Assembly (NCBI GenBank): GCA_003116975.1
Contig: BGKB01000003.1
Location: 62,001-126,000 of the forward strand
Direction: 5' to 3'
Source of the DNA: Aurantiochytrium sp. KH105
Taxonomy: Eukaryota > Sar > Bigyra > Thraustochytrida > Thraustochytriidae
DNA length: 64,000 nt
Shown: piece after piece, positions 7,927-15,956 of the stretch
Layout of the letters: each line of letters opens with the position of its first letter
How positions within the stretch are numbered: the first letter of the stretch is position 1
Program-made: the position numbers and the translations under genes
Notes under the pieces: model-generated
What the model saw: only the letters and a program-made list of their open reading frames with translations
Told to the model about the DNA's origin: nothing
The model's database searches: none

Positions 7927-10578
7927 TCACAAGTATCTAGATCTGTTGTTGCCCAGTCTCGCATTGGCGTAAGTGGAAAGGAGCGCAACGAGGGGTTCGA
8001 CCTCTTGACGAAGCTCTGCAGAATGAAGAATGCCTTCGCACAGCTCCTCGACTTGACGACTTAGGTGAAGGTATGAGCCGTCGCTCGCGCGCTGAGAGCG
8101 CAGAATGCTCTTGTAAACAGTCACGAGCTGCTCATGCGAATGATTCTGCAAGAGACCCGGGTCCACAGGACTGCTGCCCGGAGAGGCACCCCGCCTCCCA
8201 AGCACAATGTCGTTCAGAATCTTGCGCGTCTTTTGGTCAAGTTGGGCGCGAACCTCTTCTTCTATTTCATACAAGACCGTCTGCGGAAGGTCTCTGGCTG
8301 AACTCATTAAAGATGCAAGATAAGCCTGCTTGGCGCGCTCAAGCTTGACGTGAATCTCGCGCATCACATTCTGCGCGTCCGTGTGGCGATGTTGATACGG
8401 ATTGACCTGGGACCCTGCGCCAGAGTGCGTGGGGTAGCCTCGGCCTGCTTGCATGCCCCCACGCGCGCCGGGCCAGGCGTTCCCAGGCTCGGACAGGGCG
8501 GAAGGCGAGAGCGTCAGCCCTTCGGCAACCGGGGGCGGTGGAGGCGGCGAGAGTGGCACGCGAGGAACCGCGGCGGGTTGATTGGCATGTTTCGTTGTCG
8601 CGGTCGCTCCAAAAGATCGCTCACTTGGCGTGCCATACGGATGCGTGTGGGAAGGCTCAGCTGAGCTCGGTGGCAAGTCAGACACTGTGCGCAAGCCAGG
8701 TATCGAGGACTGCTGGGAGGAGTGCAAAAGTGCCGATGGAAGACCGCCTCCCTTTGCTTCCGCGTGATGACCTTGCGAAGCATCAATGGGCACGAATTTG
8801 GAAACGGACGAAGCCGGACTTGCATTGGAATGCGATGGATAAAATCCTCCGAGTTCGTATGCCGAGGAACCAAAGTCTGACGATGATTTCGCAGTCGGTG
8901 ACTCTTCAAAGTCTTCGTAAGGGGGCGGCGGCGGTCGCGGAGAGCTCGGTGGCGGCGGGCTCTGTTGCTGCGAGGGGGACACACCGCGACCGCGTTCGTC
9001 GCGGCGAGTATATCGCGAGTCGAGCGTTTCGCCGGAGCTGGCCTTGGACTTCGGCATACGCTTCTGTGTTTGTGACTCCCGCAAAGAACGAGATGCTCGA
9101 TCGGCAGCACCATCCAAGGTTTCCCGAGCCATGAGTCCTGCGGCCCACTCGCGAATTGTTGCCTCATTTACATCAGGTAGGGAGTCTCGCGTGGCATCGT
9201 TTTCTAGCAAGGCGCGCTTTATTGCGTGACACATCTCGTCGAGTCGGCGTTGGCGGTGAAGATCGCGGCTGAGCTGGTCGTCGGCCACGCTTGCAGCAAA
9301 TCCGAGCTCGCGGAGTTTATCGTGATAGGTGTTCTGCGCGTTTCCGAAGACGTCCTGCATGGCCTCGTCGCGACGGTGCGCCATGCGAGCATCGGTGCTC
9401 ATCGACTGTGCACGAATGTCATGATTCTGCGCCACCGCGAGGTGGAGGAGCTGGGCGACCTCTACGAGTGGTGCATTGGTTTCGGAGTCTCCGGCATACC
9501 CAGACTCAGCGTCAGAGCTCAAAGGCATGGCATTCTCGTCGACTAAAGCCAAAAATGTCTCCTGGCGCTCGGCACTGTCGCTTGATCCAAAGAGGTGCTT
9601 TGCTACGGCTTCGACTTCGTTCCACTTGAGATAGACGTGGATGTCTGAGCGAGTAGAGGTAGTTGAACGTTGACTCACAGACTCCTTTGACCAGCCAGCG
9701 CGCACGGAACGCTGAACAATATTGTCGGTGATGCTACGAACGCGAAGGTAGAAGCGAAGATCTTCGCGGTCATAGTACTCTTCAAGAAATCGAGCAAAGA
9801 CCTCGACCTCGATGCGATGTCGTCGGTGTGTGTGCACGCTGAGGACCATATCCCAGGCGACCTGGTCGATGATTTGTCTTAGTCCGTATCTTTTCCCGAG
9901 GTGGTCCATTACAAAGACGGGAAAGATGCGAAGTTCCTCGAGGTCGTACTTGCTCTTGACAGCGGCGCGGTCATCGTAAACGTCATTGATGAGTCCGTTG
10001 AGCCACTTGAGAGACCGGGGCCGGGGATCGAGTTTGTCCCGCATCTCGATGAGCGAGCAGAATTTGGAGTACGTCGCAAAGTCCTCTTCATCGGCTGACT
10101 TGCGAAAGGCGCGCAGGATACGTTGCGTCTCCTGCGGCGGCCTTCCTCCCGATGTTATAGACCTTGTGCCGGACAAGCTCGCGCCTGCACTGGCACGTGC
10201 ACCCGCTCCACTTTGCATCCCGCTGGAGAGAGCGCTCTGTCTTCGTCCTTGCTGCTGCTGTTGCTGCTGTTGCTGGTCTAGGGCAAACCTGATTTCCTCA
10301 AATGCGTCGCTTTCTCGTCCGTCGCCGCCGTTTCCTCGCCGGAGGTCGTGGTCATCCTCGTCCTCGTCCTCGTAGTCTTCCTCGTTGTCGTCGACCTCGT
10401 CGTCCACGAGCGCAACCTCGGCCGTGTACGAGTTACCGTCCTGGGACCTGACAAAGGCGATGTCGTTCTCCGCCAGGAACGCGAGGTAGCTTTCCCTCTC
10501 CGCGGCGTCCTCCACGCCCCCGAGCTCCACCACGACCATCTCCCCGTGCCTGCCTGCCTGCCTGATTGCTGATTGCAT
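7927..10578 (-). CDS. Conserved protein of unknown function with polyQ and Pro-rich linker
   Basis: An 883-aa protein. The open frame continues upstream to 10917, but that part overlaps the divergent gene and reads as noncoding, so the ATG at 10578 is used; an ATG at 10539 (MVVVELGG) is equally possible. Order: short N-terminal domain, acidic stretch (DNEEDYEDEDEDD), polyQ of nine, then a predicted globular part containing PRSLKWLNGLINDVYDD, KRYGLRQIIDQVAWDMVLSV and ARFLEEYYDREDLRFYLRVRS. I associate that block with uncharacterised, cilia-associated protist proteins, but cannot name a family. A long Pro/Ser-rich disordered linker follows, then a C-terminal helical segment with VMREIHVKLERAKQAYLASL and VEELCEGILHSAELRQEV. 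Function unknown. Confidence 0.75.
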   Translation of the reverse strand: MQSAIRQAGRHGEMVVVELGGVEDAAERESYLAFLAENDIAFVRSQDGNSYTAEVALVDDEVDDNEEDYEDEDEDDHDLRRGNGGDGRESDAFEEIRFALDQQQQQQQQQGRRQSALSSGMQSGAGARASAGASLSGTRSITSGGRPPQETQRILRAFRKSADEEDFATYSKFCSLIEMRDKLDPRPRSLKWLNGLINDVYDDRAAVKSKYDLEELRIFPVFVMDHLGKRYGLRQIIDQVAWDMVLSVHTHRRHRIEVEVFARFLEEYYDREDLRFYLRVRSITDNIVQRSVRAGWSKESVSQRSTTSTRSDIHVYLKWNEVEAVAKHLFGSSDSAERQETFLALVDENAMPLSSDAESGYAGDSETNAPLVEVAQLLHLAVAQNHDIRAQSMSTDARMAHRRDEAMQDVFGNAQNTYHDKLRELGFAASVADDQLSRDLHRQRRLDEMCHAIKRALLENDATRDSLPDVNEATIREWAAGLMARETLDGAADRASRSLRESQTQKRMPKSKASSGETLDSRYTRRDERGRGVSPSQQQSPPPPSSPRPPPPPYEDFEESPTAKSSSDFGSSAYELGGFYPSHSNASPASSVSKFVPIDASQGHHAEAKGGGLPSALLHSSQQSSIPGLRTVSDLPPSSAEPSHTHPYGTPSERSFGATATTKHANQPAAVPRVPLSPPPPPPVAEGLTLSPSALSEPGNAWPGARGGMQAGRGYPTHSGAGSQVNPYQHRHTDAQNVMREIHVKLERAKQAYLASLMSSARDLPQTVLYEIEEEVRAQLDQKTRKILNDIVLGRRGASPGSSPVDPGLLQNHSHEQLVTVYKSILRSQRASDGSYLHLSRQVEELCEGILHSAELRQEVEPLVALLSTYANARLGNNRSRYL

Positions 10579-10892
10579 TCGCCTTCCTCTTCGAGCGAAG
10601 AAACGGTCTAGCGTGGGACTGCTGGGTGGGGGCCTTCCTGCGCTCTGATTTGCCAAAGTCCCAGCAATGCAAGAGCGGAGCTGACAGAGAGGCCAGGCGA
10701 CCAGCCACACAAATACAACAACCGGGCTCTGAGAGCAAATCTCGTTCGAGACACGCGAGGCTCGAGGCAGGCTCGAGGCAGGCTCGCGCCCGGGTGCGCA
10801 GGGCGGGCGGAGACGCGTGGGCGTCGTTCCCGGCAAGTCGAGTCGAGGCGACTCGAGAGGGCACGAGGCCGCACGTCTGTCTGCCGGCAGCC
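10579..10892. promoter_or_regulatory. Divergent intergenic region
   Basis: About 314 bp between two divergent starts (ATG complement at 10578 and ATG at 10893). It is open in both directions, which is why longer frames overlap here. Contains a direct repeat GAGGCAGGCTC near 10763-10785. Presumed bidirectional promoter and 5' UTRs. Confidence 0.5.
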
Positions 10893-13169
10893 ATGGCAAG
10901 CTTGGTCCGACATGCACAGGAAAAGGAGGGGGCCGCGGCGGCGTGCGGCGAAGGGACGACGATCCACGGCCAAGATGAAGACGGAGCCGGCGTGCGCGTG
11001 GCGAACTTGAGTGCCAAAGCTGGCGAGCTGATCTGGCACCAATCCTCAGCGAGCAAAGCGAATGGCATCAACTGCGCGAATTGCGGATCGGCAAATGTGC
11101 GGTCGCTGGCGTGGCAAATCTCCCACATTGCCGGCAGGCCTGAGCTGCAAGAGGCCGCAGAAGTCCTTGATACAGCCGCCAAGAGTACCTTTGGTGCCTT
11201 TGGTGCCGAAAGCGTCGTGTGCAGCCTTGGGTGTGGCGAAATCTATTGCTCAGAGTTGTGCCGCGCGCGCCACTTCGAAGACGGCGGTCACCGCTTCTTT
11301 TGCCTCGGCCTTGCAGAAAGCGAAGAACATGAACTTTACCAATTTCGTCTCGCTGCATATGCGAGCGGCTACAACGACGAGCTCGCGCTCGCGCAGAAAC
11401 TGCTCGCGCGTATTATTGCCGATACGCTCCAAGGGCAAGATGAGGTCCTCCATCTCGTCAAGACGCACGGCAAGTGCTGGTACAAATTTTCCAGCAATGA
11501 TACCGCAGATGCGCGCGAAATTGTACAAGAAACCTGGTCTTTGTTGCAAGAAGCGGTGCCCATTCTCGAACAAGTTCCGGCAGTGGACTGCGCCATGTGG
11601 AGCAAAATGATTGGCTTCGCAGTGCAATGTTCCCTTGAGACGGACGACATCAAGTCTTCACTTTTGAGATTTGCCGAGGACCTCAAGATGCGTTCGCCAA
11701 CGGAGCAGCTCCATCTGGGTAATTTTTATCTCGACGCTTTGCAAGCGCGTCGAATGCGGCGCCAGGAAAGCGATGAACTCGATGACGAAGAGGAGGATGA
11801 GGACTTTGGCGCGGATGTGGAAAGCGAGGAGGATTCCTTCGCAGGAGGATCGGATCTTGACGAGGACGATGCCGAGCTTCCTCTTGAGCTTCCCCGGTTT
11901 ATCGCAGAGCCAGAGCTCTACCTGCCGTGTCTACACGGCCTCACTCTGCCCGTGGGCAAGAAGGGCGCCGCCACTTTCGTGCGGCACAGCTGCGTCCCAA
12001 GCATTGACGTCAAGTGGACGTGCACGGATGCGGCAGGTTTGGAATGTGACCTGCGCAAGACCTGGCTCACCGCTGAGCAAGACACGCTGTGCTATGTAGT
12101 CCGTTCGCTTCCATACGAGGAGCGGCGCGAAGACCTCGAGGAGCGTGACATCAAGTGCTCATGCGCACGCTGCAAGATCGAGGGTGCACATGATTTCGCT
12201 TCTGCAACTGCGTCTGCTGATCTTGATGCTCTTCGCGTTTGGTTTAAGCAAGCTCAGCAGGATAGTCTGCACAAAGATGCGTCGCGCATCGCGGACGCAA
12301 TTCTTGCACGTGACCCACTTGACATTGTTGCTCTTTACGACAAGGCTCGCATTTTGAGCTGGTCTGATCGATGGACGGAAGCTCACGAAGTCCGAAAAAC
12401 TGCAGTTGCCGCTCTCGAGGCGGCCCATGAGGGCGCTTCCTCCGCATCTTTGGAGGGGCGCGACAAGGCAGAGGAGGCCAAGGCCGTTTCGTTGCTGCGT
12501 CGTGCCGTGCGGATTCACGAGCTCTACACGTGCTCCAAAGCTCAGCCAATGGAGCTCTCAAAGGTAGACACCTTATTCGAGCGCGTTGCCTTGGAATCAC
12601 AAGAACGATCACGAGAGGTATGGATCTCGCAAGCTTCGCAGCCCGTAATGCCAAAGGACAAGTGTCGTCGTATTATCGAGGAGGCAGAAGCATACGCTGC
12701 CTCGCACGGTGGCTGGACAAGCTCTCGTCATTACGCGGTGCCGACCACTGACCTTGAAGTCTGCAATCTGGAGTTCACAAGCGAAGCACTTATCGAGGCC
12801 TTTGAGCATGCGATTTATCCTGCACTTGCTTTGCAATTTGATGTGGATCCGGCTTCCATTCGTACCATCGACGCCTTTCTGGTCAAGTACGAGGCGTACA
12901 AGCAGGCATTTTTGCCAGTGCATTCTGACGAGAGCCAATTTAGCATCACGCTTGCTCTCAATGAGCCCTCCGCATATGAGGGAGGAGGCACTTGGTTTCC
13001 TGGACTCGGTCGTTCGCTCAATGCCGAGGCTGGCGGGATGGTGAGCTTTCCGGGGAATGTCGTCCATGGTGGCAAGGCCGTCTCGCAAGGAACGCGCTAC
13101 ATCATTGCCGTCTTTCTCTTTGCCTCAACGCTGGAGACGACGCCAACGCCAGCAGCAGCGTCGTCGTAA
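10893..13169 (+). CDS. MYND/SET-like protein fused to a 2-oxoglutarate/Fe(II) oxygenase
   Basis: A 758-aa protein. The ATG at 10893 (GCAGCCATGGC) gives a better start than the frame's upstream ATG at 10566, which would run through the divergent promoter. N-terminal zinc-finger-like cysteines (CANCG, then VVCSLGCGEIYCSELC and H-x5-C) resemble a MYND finger. A SET-like core follows: RHSC at residues 364-367 stands where SMYD proteins have NHSC, with CSCARC as a post-SET-like zinc site and a TPR-like helical region after it. An acidic insert (DDEEEDEDFG) interrupts the core. The C-terminus is a prolyl-4-hydroxylase-type double-stranded beta helix: H677-x-D679, GGGTWFPGLG, H725 and R735 supply the iron and 2-oxoglutarate ligands. 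The Asn-to-Arg change in NHSC makes methyltransferase activity uncertain; the oxygenase site looks intact. Confidence 0.8.
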   Translation: MASLVRHAQEKEGAAAACGEGTTIHGQDEDGAGVRVANLSAKAGELIWHQSSASKANGINCANCGSANVRSLAWQISHIAGRPELQEAAEVLDTAAKSTFGAFGAESVVCSLGCGEIYCSELCRARHFEDGGHRFFCLGLAESEEHELYQFRLAAYASGYNDELALAQKLLARIIADTLQGQDEVLHLVKTHGKCWYKFSSNDTADAREIVQETWSLLQEAVPILEQVPAVDCAMWSKMIGFAVQCSLETDDIKSSLLRFAEDLKMRSPTEQLHLGNFYLDALQARRMRRQESDELDDEEEDEDFGADVESEEDSFAGGSDLDEDDAELPLELPRFIAEPELYLPCLHGLTLPVGKKGAATFVRHSCVPSIDVKWTCTDAAGLECDLRKTWLTAEQDTLCYVVRSLPYEERREDLEERDIKCSCARCKIEGAHDFASATASADLDALRVWFKQAQQDSLHKDASRIADAILARDPLDIVALYDKARILSWSDRWTEAHEVRKTAVAALEAAHEGASSASLEGRDKAEEAKAVSLLRRAVRIHELYTCSKAQPMELSKVDTLFERVALESQERSREVWISQASQPVMPKDKCRRIIEEAEAYAASHGGWTSSRHYAVPTTDLEVCNLEFTSEALIEAFEHAIYPALALQFDVDPASIRTIDAFLVKYEAYKQAFLPVHSDESQFSITLALNEPSAYEGGGTWFPGLGRSLNAEAGGMVSFPGNVVHGGKAVSQGTRYIIAVFLFASTLETTPTPAAASS

Positions 13170-13409
13170 AAGTTGTTCGCTTCATTTCATTTACGCGTTC
13201 ATGCGGCACAATTCGCAGCATTTTCGCAAGGGGGAGAGGAGAATGGGATTGGGAGCAAAGAGAAGGGAAGGGAAGAGAAGAGAAGAGAAGTTTTGGTGTC
13301 TTACTACTTTCATTTCGTACTTTTTCTTTTGATATTGATTTATAAAAGGGCTTGAAATACGTTACGACTTTTCGTTTTGTTGTGCAGTCGCGCTGTAGCG
13401 GAGTGTTGA
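13170..13409. other. Convergent 3' region, purine-rich
   Basis: Contains a GAGAA/GGGAA purine tract (about 13251-13291) and TTTATAAAAG near 13340, probably 3' UTR and polyadenylation signals of the two convergent genes. Confidence 0.5.
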
Positions 13410-14438
13410 TCATCGGTCTTCATACGGGGCATCACCTTGACCAAATTTGTGGATTTGGCACAGAGAGACAACATCCTTGATGGCGTCTCCCTGCACAGAT
13501 CGAAGAAGCTGCGTGCCGCGAAACGTAGCATCTGTGTCACGGTATCCGGCGCGCTTTTTCACGACGGGTCGAACACGGCCGCCACGAACCGCGCAAAAGC
13601 GCTCGGGCTTTTGACCCACCGTCATGTGACGATTGGACATGTCCTTGAAGTGCAGCTGCATCCGCACTTGCGTCATGTCAAGACGGCGCTCGTGGTTGCG
13701 CTCGTGCCGTAGCTTGAGGTCATGCAATTTCTCGCGCAGCTTGACGAGCTCGAAATCCTGGCGCTCCGCAAGTTTGCGACGAAGTACGCTAATTTTGTGT
13801 TGAATTTGACGTTCATGATGCGCGACTTCCTTGGGCCTGCGTTTTGCGATGATGCGATCGACGGCCTTGGCGTCTTCGAACTGGTCAAAATTACGCAAAT
13901 GCTTTTCACTGTGCATGAGGTCCAGCAGTCCTTTGCTGTATCGGACTCGAGGTCGGTGCATGTTCTCAATATACGATTCCAGGTTTGCGCGCTGCACGTC
14001 GTGTGCATGTTGCAAGTGTGCAAGTCTCGTGTCGCATAGAGCTTCGAGTTCTGCGTAGGCATCGCGATTCGCGGTGTCTAATCCGCGGTTGATTTTGCGC
14101 TTGGCATCTTCAAACTTGCGGCGTTCGTCGGCCTGATCTTTGGCTTGATCTTGAAGTTGAATTGAGAGAAATTCTTCCTGAATGTTGCGCAGACGATCCC
14201 GGACTTTGGCTGCTGCATCATAGTCGCGTGCCGACTCGCACTCTTGCTTGACGGCCTTGAGCTCTTCCTCTACGGTGGCGGTGAGAATGACAAGGTCGCG
14301 GGTCTCAATGCGGTCACCCTCTTGCACACCAAAGAGGCCAAAGGCTTCCTTGAGACTACGCACATTGATGAGCTTGCTTCGCTCTAACTTGTGCTCGTTC
14401 GGGTTCACCGCCAGTTCGTGCGTCTCGGGCGTGGCCAT
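13410..14438 (-). CDS. Coiled-coil protein with UVR-like motif, unknown function
   Basis: A 342-aa, strongly charged, mostly helical protein; ATG at 14438 in context GGCCATGG on the reverse strand. A central ARDYDAAAKVRDRLRNIQEE stretch looks like a UVR motif (paired helices seen in UvrB/ClpC-type and many protist proteins), followed by long coiled coil to about residue 255 and a basic C-terminus. The segment KHLRNFDQFEDAKAVDRI is the sort of motif repeated in uncharacterised ciliary or centrosomal coiled-coil proteins. No signal peptide or membrane helix. It shares a 1.5 kb divergent region with the metallo-beta-lactamase/cNMP gene. Function not known. Confidence 0.75.
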   Translation of the reverse strand: MATPETHELAVNPNEHKLERSKLINVRSLKEAFGLFGVQEGDRIETRDLVILTATVEEELKAVKQECESARDYDAAAKVRDRLRNIQEEFLSIQLQDQAKDQADERRKFEDAKRKINRGLDTANRDAYAELEALCDTRLAHLQHAHDVQRANLESYIENMHRPRVRYSKGLLDLMHSEKHLRNFDQFEDAKAVDRIIAKRRPKEVAHHERQIQHKISVLRRKLAERQDFELVKLREKLHDLKLRHERNHERRLDMTQVRMQLHFKDMSNRHMTVGQKPERFCAVRGGRVRPVVKKRAGYRDTDATFRGTQLLRSVQGDAIKDVVSLCQIHKFGQGDAPYEDR

Positions 14439-15466
14439 TATCGCGATGCGCGATGACTCTCGACTTCTGCGTCGTGCCTTGCGTCCTTTTTGTCCAGCCA
14501 GCTAGCGCGCACACAAACACGCATATACACTAGCAGACGCAGACGATGGATGCTGTGAGATCCGTCGGAGCCGTCATTCATTGATCAATCGATCGAGCAA
14601 ATAAATTGTCCTAACCTTCAGTAAAAGGACCATAGCACACACACCTAGTCACTGGCACCAACTTCCCTCCTGCCCTTTCGCATCGCGCGACCTCTCATTC
14701 TCGACGTCGGCGCGGGCGGATCTCCTTCGCTTCAGTGTTCACGCAAAACACGACCATTCCATGCTACACAGCGTCAAACCCACGAACAAATCCAAAAAGC
14801 TCCATCAAGAACAGAAAACCTCGCTCCCTCATCCCGCTGTCGTTTGTCTCCCTCCGCGCAGGTTCGCTTGCTCGCTCTCTCTCTCACCTCCTTCCTCCTC
14901 GCCCTCCCGCCCGAACCTCCGCCCCGCGTTAGCTTTTCATCGCCAGATCCGTTGGCCCCCCTCCGAACCTATCCGTTGCGTCCGGGTGCATCTCGCAACA
15001 GTTTCCCCGCCTCTAATTTCCCCGGGCGCTGCGCTGCACTCATCTGGCCCGCTTCGGGTAAACTTCATCGGAGCGAAAGTCGCCAGGTGCACCTCAAGGG
15101 CGGCGGGTCTACCAACGGCGCCTCTCCCGGACCACCCGGGCATAGCACGCATCGCGCCGCGTCGCATAGCCGCGACCGCTCGGAGCGCTTGCGTTGAGGC
15201 TTCGCGCGGGATGCCCGCGGCGGGGCGGGGCCAGCCAGCAGCTGCAGCCGGGCGGCAGCAGGTCGCCAGGTCAGGGCGCGCGGGTCCGTCGCGCGGCGCA
15301 GGGGCGCGTGCGTGGGACCGAGGAGATCGATTGCGGCGGCGCTAAACGAGTACGCGCGCGAAGACACGCGTGCACGCGCCGCGCGGCCAGCGCGCGAGCG
15401 CGCGAGAGAGCGAACGGAGGGCGGCGCGGGCAGGCGGGCAAGCGAGCAGGCGAGCAGGTTTAGCGG

Positions 15467-15499
15467 GCAAGGCGAGGCGAGGCGAGGCGAGGCAAGGCA
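15467..15499. repeat. AGGCG pentanucleotide repeat
   Basis: Tandem GGCGA units, seen directly, in the divergent promoter region. Confidence 0.85.
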
Positions 15500-15715
15500 G
15501 CGAGCGACCGCGGGAAGGCGCGAGAGGAGAGCCGCAACGCGTTCGCGCGGCGGGCGCGGGAGATTGCCCTGCGCCGCGCTGCGCTGCGCTGTGCTGCGCT
15601 GCACCGCGCAAGGGAGCGGCGAGCGAGGCGGCGCGTGGAGACGTGCGCGGCCTCGCGGGTACGGGAGCAGGAGCAGAGGAACAAAGCGAACCGTCTTGCG
15701 CGAAGCGGTGGTGCA

Positions 15716-15744
15716 CCGACCGACCGACCGACCGACCGACCGAC
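15716..15744. repeat. CCGA tetranucleotide microsatellite
   Basis: Seven tandem CCGA units, about 210 bp upstream of the next start codon. Confidence 0.9.
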
Positions 15745-15956
15745 GCCGAGAGCAAGAACACCTTTTTCCCTCCCTTTAGCTTTGTCTCCGCGAATCAGAT
15801 AAAAGCGAGGGGGAGGAGGAGGAGGCGAGCGGCGAAGAAAAGTTGATTGGTTCATAAAACAATCGCCCTGAAGGACCTCTTCTCCAAACCCCGCTCAAAT
15901 TTCTCGGACCGTCAGTCGTCTTGCACGCGCCCACCCTCTCTGAGAGGCCACCCACC

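Larger units (their letters stand above)
14439..15956. promoter_or_regulatory. 1.5 kb divergent intergenic region, repeat-rich
   Basis: The left part is AT-richer (ATTGATCAATCGATCGAG near 14580). The right part is extremely GC-rich, with a GGCGA tract at about 15467-15499, GCGCT repeats near 15576-15601 and a CCGA microsatellite at 15716-15744, ending in the Kozak-type context of the next gene. All six frames are open over long stretches through composition alone. Presumed bidirectional promoter and long 5' UTR. Confidence 0.5.

Noticed and set aside
10566-10892. Longer N-terminus of the SET/oxygenase frame from an ATG at 10566
   Set aside because: Would overlap the start of the divergent gene and encodes Arg/Ala-rich sequence; the ATG at 10893 has a far better context.
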